DNA of 64,000 nt, from NCBI RefSeq assembly GCF_030936135.1, contig NC_082598.1, positions 47,832,347 to 47,896,346 of the forward strand. Direction: 5' to 3'. Position 1 is the stretch's first letter. Every line of letters begins with the position of its first letter. The translations under genes and the position numbers were made by a program. Positions 12,764-25,100 of the stretch are shown here, piece by piece. The DNA comes from Gavia stellata (lineage: Eukaryota; Chordata; Aves; Gaviiformes; Gaviidae). The notes below the pieces were generated by a model. It was not told where the DNA came from and did no database searches. It saw only the letters and a program-made list of their open reading frames with translations.

Positions 12764-15710
12764 TTGGGGGTTTATTTATTTTAATTAAAATAAAAATTAA
12801 AACTGCATGGTTTGCAACCACCTTTCCAAAAGTCCTTTGCTGCCCTCTTGCGTTTCACAGGAAAAGTAACTCTTGAATTCTACATTCAAAGTAAAATAGC
12901 TTCTCCAAGCAAGACGATAGCATCTCCTGTTAGGAACAAGATGTAGTCCGTGGAAATAATAACCAAAAATAACTGAAAGTTTCTATCTTTCTTCTAGTAA
13001 AGCTAAGTTGACTGGTTTAGAATTTAATGATTATTTGTTAAAAATAAGAAAATGTATTCAGTTTGAGATAATCATAATTTCCAAGCAATAGACTTCAAAG
13101 CTAGCAGGCCAATTTAGTGGAAGTTGATGATATTAGCCTGATGGAAAGTCTGAAATGCTTTATTTCAAAACTTACTTTCCATTAAAGCCAATTTCAGCAT
13201 CCTTCTGCTGTTTACACTGACTGGCAAAGTAACTTTTTTCCTGTTCCATTATACTATACTGTACAGAATAAAATCACATAACAGTTGTATTAAGGCTTCT
13301 GTTACTCTCGCGATTAGTACATCCAAAGCTGCGGTTCCCATCTCAAGCTTTCCTTTGACACTCCCACCAGCCACTGCCCTGCACTTCTCCCGAGGGTCTC
13401 AGTGATGTATTTTGCCTCAGAATTTGGCTGCTAAGGTTCAGACCATCCTTAAAAAGGTTTCACCATTCACTTCTCACGTTACTGTTGTCATCCTATCCAG
13501 TCCCTATGCTGATCCCAGACCTCATTATGTCAATACGAGTTTGTAAATTGTAATAACATCTCTTACACCAATCCTGGGTTTACAATGATAAAACATATCA
13601 TCAGAATAACCAATAAAATCTGCTCTGCTAACAAGCTCTTTCATACTCTGGCTACAAGCCATAAATAGCCCTCCTGTACCAAAATTGGCGACAGTTCAGC
13701 TGATCCCCCAACAGCCATTCCATGCGAGGGGGATGGCAAAGGCAGAGCTGGATCGTGATCCCCACAGGTTTGTTCAACCCTGGACATGAGCTATTTGGTG
13801 GTATCAGATCATAAACTTGTATTTATACAGCCAGGCTGTTCCTGAACTGCCGTGATTGTTTTATCATTAAAACTGCCACCATATGAGCACCTTTAAACTG
13901 CCTCAACTTCTCAGTAACGACAGTACGTTAACTTCTCTCTTCACTACAGAAATATGTAGAACTCCAGGCTATAAAGCAGAAGAATGAATTTTTTTCTCCA
14001 TCATTAAGAAAAGCTACCTGCATGATAAGCATTCTGCAAATAAACACAAGTGCTCCTTTATCAGTGGGGTGGACAGGAGGGAACTGTTGCCACCTCACGA
14101 TTAAAATACTGGTTTTTGTTCTCTCTTCCCCTGACAGATAACAACTCTGGTATTGTAGTCTCACGCTAGAAAAGCTTTTTGCCATTGCTGTTTAGTTGCT
14201 CATTTTAATAAGACTAGCAAATGCAGCATAATTACTGCCAACATCAAAATACTTTTGCCATTCTACTCACAGAAAATAGCAAAAGGCCATTTTATGTGAA
14301 GGGGGGACAGGGTTAAATGCTTATGTAACACAGAGGACTCTCTAGTGCTGCTGATTAAAGTTATTTAAATCCCTCTCCAGCCACCTGTGGGGAGATGCCA
14401 GACATCAATCAGGCACTCAAATTGCTGAAGCTACCTACCCTCTGCTCAAAGAGGAGTTACCATCCCAGAGAGGAACACTACAAAAAAGCCAATTCTCAGA
14501 AGTCAGCAAGCTCAGGCATTTGAACCCAGCTGACAGGGAAGAGAGAGGCACAGCTCAGGGAGCCACAGCCCACCAGCTGGGCTGCCCTGACCCACCCTCC
14601 TCGGCCATTAGTTTAATTCTTTGTCTTTTACTTGCCAAGCCGGTGTATACCTGCTGATCTAGAAATTAAAAATACATGGACCTGTTGCATTCCATACAGT
14701 ATAATTTCTCTTTCAAACTTGTATTATTGGATAAAATGCTGCATGCCGCAAAAAAAACCATGCACTGGCACAACTCCGCACCTCACCCTTTACAAAGCAC
14801 ACGCTCCGAAACAAGTTTGCTGTTACACAGCACAGCAAGGGTAAGCAAAACTTCACAGCCTGTAACTTAACATTTCAGCATGAGGAAAGCCTCATGTTTC
14901 TCAAACGCAGCACTGCAAGGTTTGCTGCTGGCACCACAGGACAGGGCACCCGTGCCTTCACTTTGTGCTAACAAGGTAACGGGGCGGGCAGGGGAAGCCA
15001 TGGACACAACTAAACATAGAGTAGGCTTAAACAAATACTCTGCTTACAAACACTGTGTAAAAATACCCGGTGATGGAAATTAACAAAAAGGACTGTGTTC
15101 ATTTATACCGGCCTAAGGAAGTTTTAAATGCCAAACACTAACCTGCTTGCTGGAGTACCAGCACATGACCAGTCTCTTAAGGAAACTAACAAGCCACCAC
15201 AAGCACACGCAGGTTTCTCTCAAATATTTTCTTCTAGCATAACCTAATGGCACTGGACACCAGAGGCTGCCGAAACCGGCTGCGCAGCACGGGGTGGCTC
15301 TTCTCTCCCCACCGATGCCCTCCCTTGCTAAAGCCTGTAACTTGTATTTCTGCTGCCCCGAAGAAGCCACTACGCCTTCTCCTTGCTACAGGCAGCCCAG
15401 TTTGCAGCTACCAACTAACTTTCCCCTCAGTGAAGGCCTGGCACTAAGTTTTAACCTCATAGTTAACTGAGCGCTCAGCACCTCTTCTCCCCTCGTTTGC
15501 AGCCCTGCGCGCCCCGCGGCGCATCTCCCACGCCGAAAAACACCGCCTGAAACACGGGCTTTTTCCAGGCGCTGCCGGACACCCCGAAACACAGCAAAAA
15601 CGGCAGCAGGACACCCGCTGGCACCGGCGGCCCCGCCGCCGGCAGGAGCGCGCCCGGCCCCTGAGGGGCGGCGCGAGAGGCGCTACAGGCGGGCGGCCAC
15701 CATTTCATGC

Positions 15711-15745
15711 CCCGCCTCGCCCCGCCCCGCCCCGCCCCGCCCGGC
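15711..15745. promoter_or_regulatory. CTSO: Tandem GC-box pentamer repeat (CCCGC)n
   Basis: Six or seven 5-bp units, mostly CCCGC with one CTCGC and one CCGGC, are stacked head to tail about 260 bp upstream of the CTSO start codon. Overlapping CCCCGCCCC units are classic Sp/KLF-family sites, so an array of overlapping Sp1-type sites is inferred. As a tandem repeat, its copy number may vary between individuals. Confidence 0.7.
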
Positions 15746-15924
15746 GGGGGGCATCGCAGCGGGGTGCCGACCCCCCGCGCCGGCCTACCCCCAGGCCCGC
15801 TGTAGGAGGAAGCGGGGGGGCTGCCGCGGGGCAGAGGCTGGAAAGAAAGGAGGTTTCAGCCCCCACGAAAACAGTCCGGCCCGCAAGCTCCGTGGGGTGG
15901 GCGTGCGCCCCCCCAGGTCCCACC

Positions 15925-15941
15925 CCGCCATGACATGGCGG
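15925..15941. promoter_or_regulatory. CTSO: Perfect 8-1-8 palindrome with YY1-like cores and upstream ATGs
   Basis: CCGCCATG and CATGGCGG flank a central A. The right arm continues as ATGGCGGC, the core of the vertebrate YY1 promoter motif; the left arm is its near mirror. It lies about 60 bp before the preferred CTSO start codon, where YY1 sites typically overlap start sites of TATA-less genes. It also contains two ATGs, at 15930 (in frame with CTSO) and 15935 (a different frame). Binding is inferred from motif only. Confidence 0.5.
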
Positions 15942-16001
15942 CCAGGGGAGGGGCGGCGGTCGGGGACCCGGCAGGGAGCGGGACCCGCTGCCCGGCGCGG
16001 C

Positions 16002-16199
16002 ATGGCGCGGCGCGGCGCTCTTCCCGGACGGTCGATGGGGGTGCTGGCGCTTCTCTGCTGCCTACTGCGGGCCGGCAGCACCGCCCTCCTGGAGCCTGCA
16101 GGCACCCGGCTTGGGGAGGAGGGCGGCGGCGGTGGTCCGGGCCGCCGTCCGTGGGACGGAGGCGGCCGGGAGAAAGAAGCGGCGGCGGCGGCCCTCCGG
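16002..16199 (+). CDS. CTSO: CTSO coding exon 1
   Basis: Residues 1-66, ending in phase 0 before GTAGGT. It carries the signal peptide and the start of the propeptide. After the hydrophobic core comes a low-complexity tract with five glycines (residues 41-45) and an alanine run near 60-64, encoded by GGC and GCG repeats. The frame stays open upstream to beyond 15930, so an N-terminal extension from ATG 15930 (24 residues) is formally possible but would bury the signal peptide. Confidence 0.88.
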
Positions 16200-19100
16200 G
16201 TAGGTGACCCTGCCGACACTTACACTTGGTATCCGCGCTACACAGCGGGGCTGCTGCCGCCGCGCTGGCTGCGGACTCCGCCGGAGGAGGAGGGGTGGGG
16301 GCCTGCCGCTCTGCCGCCGCTAGCCCGGTGGCTGGAGGGTGAGGCGTGGAGGAAGGTGGCACCGCGGAGCTCTTCAGCCCGGAGGACCGCAACCCGCTCC
16401 GGCATCCTTTGCCGTGTCGTTTTCCTCGGCCCTGTCTGCTCGGCTTCCCCTCAGGTTGCCGGGTTGGGGTGTCGCTGCTCTTCTCCCCTTCCTCGTTTCT
16501 GACGCCAGGTGTCAGCCTCGGGCCGAGGAGCCTCGCACCCCGTGCGGGCCGCCGGGCGCGGTGGGAAGCGGCTTTCACCCGCCCCGTGCCTCACGTCTCC
16601 GGCTGTGCGGGGGCTCCTGTCAGAGCAGTTTCCCAGGGAAATGGGGCGAGCGGGAAGGCGGGGCAGGGCGGCGCCCCCGTGCCCGCGGTGGTGCCCCCCT
16701 TTCCCATCGTGCCTGACGAGGGGTGCCCGGCGGGGCCGGGCGGGTGTCAGTCTAACGGGACAGCGGGGTGGTTACCGGGGCTGAGGGCCCGCGGCGGGAG
16801 TGCGGTGCCAGCCCGGCCTGCTGCCGGCCCCGGGTGGCGTTGGTGGCTGCCTGTGGCGCTGGGACCGCAGGAGATGCTGCCGTGCGCTCCTTCCTTGCGT
16901 GACAACCCAGCACGCGCCCGCGGACTTCTCCGCCTGAGTGGGTGTGATGAAGTCTTCAGAATCGCGGAAGGTGGTGGGTTTTATCTTTCATGTCGAACTT
17001 TGTCAGCAGAAGAGGTTGGGGAGGAGGGTGTCAGATTGTCTTGCTTTCGTGGGTCAAAACCATGTTTTTCAGAGATTTAGGATTCCTGATAACTTAAAGT
17101 TTAGGGGTTTTAATGCCTTTAGGCTGTTACGCTGTTCTTTTCCTTTGCAAGGACATACGGCAGGACAGGGTTAACTCTTATCTAAAGACATTTTTACATA
17201 TCTCTGAACCACAAGGTTTGTTGTGCTGTCAAAGAAGGGCATCGGATGAGTTTGACACAGTTTGTTCTCAAGCTTGCCTGTTTTGTCTGTCTCATATCAA
17301 TTTTTTACCCTCTATGCACTTAACAAATGCTTTTTTGGTGTCTTTCTTGGAGTTGAAATTAGTCTAATGGCTTTCATATTGGTTTGATAGGAATCCACAA
17401 TGAATCTGAGGTGAACAGCTCTCTTATTATCTAAGTTCATGTTTACTGTTGCTAACCTTTTCTTTTTCTGCTCTTATGGTTTTATCGCTACTGCTAACTT
17501 AATAATGTCCACAATATTTTTTTTTTCCTTCAGGAAAGTGCTAAAAGAATTAGATTACTGAATTCATCACCAAAAGATAATACAACTGCTTTCTACGGGA
17601 TAAATCAGTTTTCTCACCTGTTTCCTGAAGAGTTCAAAGGTACATTCTCTGGCTGCTGCTACTGCCTTTTCTGTTATTTTTCTTATTCTTTCCCAGAACC
17701 TCGTGTCTTTCAACATTTACAGATTCTTCCAGTGCTGATAGTCAGCTAGTTTACAATGTCTGGTACCAAACTGTAGGGACTTCTGAGGGATACAACAGTC
17801 CTCTTCGTGTTTCTCTAGTCTTGCAATGTTGAATGGCCCAGAGGCTGAATATGATACAGACCTTCTTTTCTGCTTTCCTTCTTTCTTCTCACTGGGCCTT
17901 AAAGCCTTTTTCAGTTGCAACAGTTTTAAAATTAGAAAATACACAAGCTTCTCGAGTAGTCTAAGCTCCTATTCCCCACCCCAAGACAAAATTGACTACA
18001 GTCCAAACAATGCATGGAGGTCCATGACTGTACAATGATAGCTATGACTTTCAGGAGCAATATGACACACTTAATTTTTTCTACTGAGAAAATTTGTCTG
18101 ATACCTAACCTAATCTTCCCTTCTTGCTGTTCAAGTCTGCTGTTACACGTTCTGTTCATCGGGGGATTTCACACATTTTTTAATTCTAAATAATGAAGCA
18201 GCTTTTTTAAGTGAAAAACTAGCAATTTCTGTGTGTTTCGGGATCTTTATATTATTTTCCTCTTATTTTTCCCTGTTTACCTAACTAAAATAAAGTAATA
18301 TTTTTCTGGTAAGTAAAATATTGTGAAAATTTTCAAAGAAAACTTGTTTTATGGAATGGTTATTGATAGGATTTAGTAGATCTTCACGCTTTGTACCCAC
18401 ATTCCCTACATGCAAGCAATATTTCTGTTCTTTCTAGAACTGTAGGAATATTTACATTCGTTCTGGAGTATAATGATAATTTTAAAATACATGAATTTTC
18501 TATCGGTTTGAGGATGAGATGTAATCTTATGATTGTAACTGCAGATCAAAGTTACCTCTATGGCTTCTAGTAAAACAGTTGTTTGTAGGTGTATTTTTAG
18601 TTAGTAGATTTATAGATGTTTGTATTCTGTGTTTAGCTATTTACTTAAGAAGCATACCTCACAAACTTCCCAGATACATAAAAGTGCCAAAGGGAAAGGA
18701 AAAACCTTTGCCAAAGAAGTTTGACTGGAGGGACAAGAAAGTCATTGCAGAAGTGAGAAATCAGCGAACAGTAAGTCCTGGTGTTTTCCTTTCCTGATTC
18801 TCAAGCACTGCTCAGAGTCAGTTCCAGAAGGTATGTCGTAGAGCACAGTGAAGGTTTTGGAAGGGACCAGCATTGCCTCAAGACTCCTTGGAGCGCTAGC
18901 ACAAGTGTGGCCAGTTGAACATATACAAAGTCACATAGCATTTTTTGCAAAGTGGGATTAGACTTAAAAATATGAGATGTGAAAGTTGTGCATTTAGAAA
19001 CTGTGCAATTATAAACTGCGTGTAATACGTTTTCTGATCTAGTTATCTAAGTCTGCAAATATTTTGCACCATGTGTATTTTGTATTTTTCTGAACAGACT

Positions 19101-22100
19101 GAGGTAAGTTCAGTACCTGACCTCATCCCCCTGTTTCACCTGGATGGGTATAGATCCTTTGCTGTTGTTTTCTTTCATGACTGAATGTCCTTGGCTAGTC
19201 AACACCCATATCTTTACCATTGAACACCTCAGGGAATGCATTCATGGTAGGAAGATAACCAGACCCCACCTGATTACACTTTATCCCAAAGTGGTTATGG
19301 TCACTAGTAAGAAACAAGCTGTTAAATCCCCAATGTCTTTCCTTTCTGTGCTTCACTTAGTGGAACCTGGACCTTGCCTAGGAACAAATTCTGCTTCCTA
19401 TTTTAAATGCCACAGTTTAAAGAGCCTAGAACTGCAGTATAGATTCTGCTATTGCCTAAGAATTTTTTTTATTATGTTTAATTTCAGTTTACTGTTTCTT
19501 AAACTGTAATCTAATATATTTCTATAAAAGCCTTGAGACTGTAGAAAGCTGTAGACTGTCTCCTTAAGTGTACCCTTTTCAAAAACGTACACTAATGTGG
19601 TTAAAATATAATTTTATCCTGAGCCCCAATCCTTCTTTAAGAGAATAGATATCTCACAGTAAAGAGCATCCTCAGACCTATCTTAAAGGGCAGAAATGAA
19701 TCAAGAAAGAATCCTTAAAATAAGACAACCAAAATGCATGAATCCTTAAAATAAGACATCCATAATGCATTTCTAGCTTTCAGAGAGTAGTACAGGGGAA
19801 AAAAACAGTTCAATATGTCAAATGGCTAATTTAATTTCTTTATTATTGCCTTAAAAATGAAGTTCAAGGATGATGTAGTAAATTATGAGCATTAGAAGAC
19901 TCTTTTGACTTTTCTTCTTTTCACATCAGTCTTCAAAAACAAAGCTGACTTTTTCTTTCTCCCGTTTCCCTTCTCTTTGTACCAGTGTGGAGGCTGCTGG
20001 GCTTTCAGTGTTGTGGGTGGTATAGAGTCTGCCTATGCAATTAAAGGAAATAAACTGGAAGAACTCAGTGTACAGCAGGTTATTGACTGTTCATACAATA
20101 ATTACGGCTGCAGCGGGGGATCCACTGTTAGTGCTTTGAGCTGGCTGAACCAGGTTTGAAACTTTTCATAAATCTCGAACCCTTCCTTAGCTTTCCTATT
20201 AACATTCTTTTTTACTGGGAAAAAGTGATGGGGAAGGTGGAGCATACAGCTCATCTGATTTTTTTTAGGTGTGTGTATATATGTATTATATATGTATATA
20301 CATGTGTGTGTGTATGTATGTATGCATATTTATTTAGTCTGGAATCAAGAGAGAGTTTGTTCAAGCAGAACTGAAACTTGATTGGAATTTTATAGTCTAT
20401 ATATCTTCTTGTGAATGTAACAAGTTGACCCACAAGGGTTGAAAATAATGTTTCTTGAAAGCTACAGTGTTTCCACTGAAATCAATTGGAACTGCAGACA
20501 TATAGTACCATGTAGAAGGAGCCTGTCATTTTGTCGATTTGAATGTCCAGTTTAGGCACCAGCATCTGGGGAAGAGGAGGGCTGCTGAGACTTTCTGCTT
20601 TCAAATTTCTATGGTTTCTGTGGCAAACACTGCAAAATCATGCAGGAGTGTGGAGAATCTCTGAATAAAATTGGCAAATTGGCTGCATTTACCTTTGTTT
20701 CACTTGCAACCCAAAACAATGAAAATGCAGACATAGTTTCAAAAAGAAATTCTACTTCAGTTGTAGCTAACGCATTTCGTTCATGAAAAATGCAAAATGT
20801 GTGTTACTAATATATGTAAGCAGAAACAATTTAATATCTTTGAAATAAAAAATATTCTCTAGGACAACAGTTTGAGTTATAGGAATATAAAAAGAATCTC
20901 TTACCTTTTTGAAGTTTAAAAAAGAAGCTGGTTGTCCTTTTTAAGGTCCTTTGTAATTCTGCCCCTGAAGATTCATATAACCCCAGCTAATAACAGTCAA
21001 GATAACCTGTTTAAGTCTGCATTTCAAGAAAGACAGAGGATGTTCATCTGGATTCCTCTGAAGCAATATTGCCTCATGCTTGGCAACTTGGGACTACAAA
21101 TGAATTAGACTGGTGAAGGCACTGTCATAAACATGCTGTACTGCAAAAGACAAGAAAAGTATGAAATGTTGATGCAATACCTTTGTAGTTGGACTTTGAA
21201 CTGTGGCAGCCATTATGATACATTATATACTGGCATGAGGATTTGATGCCAATAGCAGAATTTTACTTAATTTCAGTATTTTATAGAACTGTTCTTGGGA
21301 TATTTGTGGTTCTTGAACTGTCCCAAGGAGAGGATAATTTTGTGTGTGGATGTTGTTTGAAGAGAATGAATGGTCATTCATTAAATGAATGAATAGTCTC
21401 TGTCTTGAAATTGATGAGATTACTCATGAGGCTAGTTTAAACCAGAGATAGCTTTTAAATTTTGTTCATTATTTAAACACTTCTGAATCCCTTCTGAAGC
21501 TTTCTCTGCCAACAGGGGAACTAGAGAGAGTAAATATCTTCTTTCCCAACATGACATTCTTATTTCTAATCCCCCCCAGAATGCACTGAATTATGAGTGA
21601 GTTCTGTGGTCAGTTTCAGTGTCTGTTTTGATCTGCATAGTGTTAAAGTCAAACGCATTAAATTCTCATTTATTTATCTTCTTTCAGACAAAAGTAAAAC
21701 TTGTGAGAGATTCAGAATACACTTTTAAAGCTCAGACAGGACTGTGCCATTATTTTGGTCGCTCAGATTTTGGAGTTTCAATAACAGGATTTGCTGCATA
21801 TGACTTCAGGTAGCTACTATTGATTCTTTTTATTTGCTGTACTTTTCCTTCTGTGTTCACTAACTGTGGTGGAGTAAGCTAGAGCCAATAATGCATTGAC
21901 CAGCCAAAGGTTATGAGGTTGTTTGCATCAGTTCTGTAGCTGTGTACTGGATAAGAATTAATACGTAACATTTTTTAGGGTTATGGCTTGCCACAACAGA
22001 TCAACTCAACCCTACCATCACTAAGCTTGTTCAAATTAGAAAGCTTAAGTCAGCATCTTGAAATTAGATCTTTTCAGTTGGCTGTGTTTAAATTGGAACA

Positions 22101-25100
22101 TTGAGTTAGTTACAATTTTAAATATATGCTAAGTGAACATTACTTTGCTTAAGTATCAGAAACGGTAAATCCTACCAATAATAATTAGAACTTGTTGAAA
22201 AAAGTAGGAATTATTCTGTTACTTCAGTATTCATCCGTTTACATACCCACCCACACCCTCCTCCAGTCCATGACTTAGCAAAGTGTTGTCAACTGAATTT
22301 TGTAAAGACAATTGGTAGCTTTTTAGGTTTCTGTACCAAGAAAGTTTCTTTCTAATTTTATTAGTAGAATGCAGCTGTATACTGAACTTCAAGACAAGAA
22401 ATATAATTTTGACTAGGAATTGAATTACTGCCAGATATAAGTAACTAAAATCAATTATAGCTTTGCCAGTCTGTATTTGCCAAATTTAGTTATTGCACAT
22501 ACCATGCAGTGATAAAGATTTCCTGTTCCAGTATATTACATAAATAAAACTGTATGAGGATGCTAATGGTAATGTCTGATAGTGATAATGTCCTGTGTTT
22601 TGGTATGTTTGAGATACATATTTTAGTGTATTATTATGTATGACATAAGAGGTACTTCTGCGTGTTTGAAAAAATAATGGGAAATACGATTTGTCCAAAG
22701 GTGGTTTTTAATTAAGAGTGATGCATAAAAGGTACATAGTGCTCACCATTGCCCACTGACTTGACCCAGAAACCTGCTTCTTTTTAATAGCGTCATATCT
22801 TTGGATCTGCACCTTTCCCATAGTCTGTGTGCCTTATATTTGTATTACTCTGTTCTGGTGTATGAAATACATATTTATTGATGTATGTTATGTGGTGTGT
22901 AGAACTCATAGGAAACAGTTGAATTATTTGATTTTTAAATTGTACTTAACAAGTAGATTACCACCTCTCAAATTGCTTTAGTGTGCTAACTTAAGTCACT
23001 CGGCATTATCACTCACTTCTTTCACAGCGGTCAGGAAGAAGAAATGATGAGGATGCTTGTTAACTGGGGCCCTTTGGCAGTAACAGTAGATGCGGTTAGC
23101 TGGCAGGATTATCTTGGTGGGATCATACAGTACCACTGCTCCAGTGGAAGAGCAAATCATGCTGTTCTAATAACTGGTTTTGACAGAACAGGTGCGTTTC
23201 CATCAACTGAACTTCAACCCAGTAGGTTTTGTGGTTTTTCTCTTACTTGCAACTTGCGGTTAAAATCACAGGTGATTAAAATCCAGAACTGAGTGTTCCG
23301 TTGAGAGCTGTTTGACTTGGTGTCACATCAGTTCTGGAAGTGCAGTCTGATCCCAGGAGAAATACTCTTCTTGTCTGTGCTCCTTCAGTTCTGTGGGACT
23401 TCATGTCCTTGTAAAGTCACAAACACAGCTATATGTGTCTTCATGCTAGCAGAGGATATATCCAGTCAGTTCAACACTGGACTATTATCTCTGTCCTCTG
23501 TGTGAACAGAAGTAGGTTTCACTGTTCTATATCACCAAACGATCATAAACTATGAGGTACTAAAATGGTAATTAACTCAGTAGAGTGTTAGAAGTTTTTT
23601 ATGCTTCCCACATCTCATGTTGTCTCATTTACGAAAATGTCTCTTCCAGGTAGTATCCCTTACTGGATTGTGCAGAACTCTTGGGGGCCTACGTGGGGAA
23701 TAGATGGCTATGTTCGTGTTAAGATAGGCGGCAATGTCTGTGGTGAGTCTGACAAAAAAAATAATTAAAGTGGTAAAGGCCACATGCTGGGGTATGTTTC
23801 TCCATGTAAGTAAAGCAATGTAATGGGATCCTCAGAGAAGAAATAAAAATCATTGCTCTGTTTTAAAAGAAGTTAGAGGAGTCCAAGTAGAAAAATAAAG
23901 TGGTTGCTAGTTCAACCAAGCCATATAGTTGAATGATTGAAAAACACCATGCAAAGGTAAAGCTATATAACACATAACAAGTAAAGTGCTATTGTACCTT
24001 ACCATGTAAAGGTAATGGCATTGTAAAGTATACAGTCATGTGTCATGGTTCTAGGTTAGTGCCATTGCTATACTCAGTGTAGGTAAAACAGCTGCTGTCC
24101 TTGTCTGGTGGATGCAATTACCCCTGGTCTCAGTTTAGCAAACAAATATGAAACATGGATCCACCTGTGCTTGGCAATTGTGTACCCTGCTTGTGGCTTT
24201 TCTTGTAGGATAGAGGTATATACTTTTATTGCTGGTTCCATCTCCCACCCTCTTACCATTTGCATGAGACTTTTCTTGGTGTTTGAGGGGGTTTTGTAGT
24301 GTTAAATACCCAGTTTCTTCTGAGTTGCTGGATATGGAGGTAAGGCAGGGGAAGCTCCTGTTTACCAGCAAAGATTGCTGAGCCAAATTGCTGGGATTGG
24401 ACTACTAGATAGTAAGTAAGTCTTGTGTGTCCATTGAGTTTCTGTCTGTTAGATTAACACTGTAGGTCTTCTGTTGGCTTTCCCTTCCATGTATGTTTCA
24501 CAGTAGCTCTCACAGTCATTGTAAAATGTGTTAGAAGGTGTAAATCATCTGCAAATAAGAATAGGTAATACTCAGTTTGCCTGCACAGTAAATATCAGGA
24601 CAATGTACCCTATTGTAGCTTTTCCATGTTGCTGAAACTTTTGTTCTTATTGTTGTTGTATAAACAAACTATTCTGAAAGAGAAATTTACAAGTAGTGAT
24701 AATTAAAGCAAGTCAATTGTAGAAGTGGTCAGGAAGAACAGCTGTGTTATTTTCAAAATCCATTCTCTCAAAAAGCAGGATCTTTCACGTTTCTGTAGTG
24801 TGTTACAAAAGAACAATCCAGCAAAGGCCCGTTGTTGCTCTGTTTCCCCCACAGATGTTCTCTTCTGATTGAGAGTGGCTCTGACACCACTTTTGAGGGT
24901 ATAAGAGCCATCGTCCTTTGACACCTTCACAGGCTCTAGTCAGACTTTGCTTTTAGTACAACAATGCAAAAAGAACTAAGCATGAAGAAAGGCCTAGTTT
25001 GCTCTGTGTTTGTGTGTGTATGAGTGTTCAAAAATGTGCCTTGGAATTTGTGATCTCTAGTCTCTTGGTGACCTTTCAAAGCTACATAGCTTTGTATTGT

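Larger units (their letters stand above)
1..15480. other. Intergenic region upstream of CTSO
   Basis: No coding region is supportable here. Open frames are short, have no recognisable protein motifs, and lack splice-linked partners. Base composition is AT-rich until the CpG island begins near 15.48 kb. The recognisable contents are a CR1 fragment at 351-632, a poly-G run at 1602-1620, an ATT-rich simple repeat near 3330-3376, and a TTTG repeat at 12742-12763. No tRNA, rRNA or other structured RNA was recognised. Regulatory DNA for CTSO or more distant genes may be present but cannot be shown from one sequence. Confidence 0.7.
15480..16960. promoter_or_regulatory. CTSO: CpG island spanning the CTSO promoter and exon 1
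   Basis: GC content and CpG frequency rise sharply compared with the AT-rich flanks, and fall again by about 17 kb. The island covers the GC-box repeat, the presumed CTSO transcription start region, exon 1 and the first part of intron 1. There is no TATA box at a useful distance from the start codon, so a dispersed, housekeeping-type promoter is inferred. Many long open frames on both strands here are artefacts of the scarcity of stop codons in GC-rich DNA. Edges are by eye. Confidence 0.85.

Noticed and set aside
15700-16780. Long overlapping open frames on both strands, up to about 240 codons
   Set aside because: They come from the CpG island, where stop codons are rare. They are Pro/Arg/Gly/Ala-rich with no domain, and only the frame starting at 16002 joins in phase with the cathepsin O exons.
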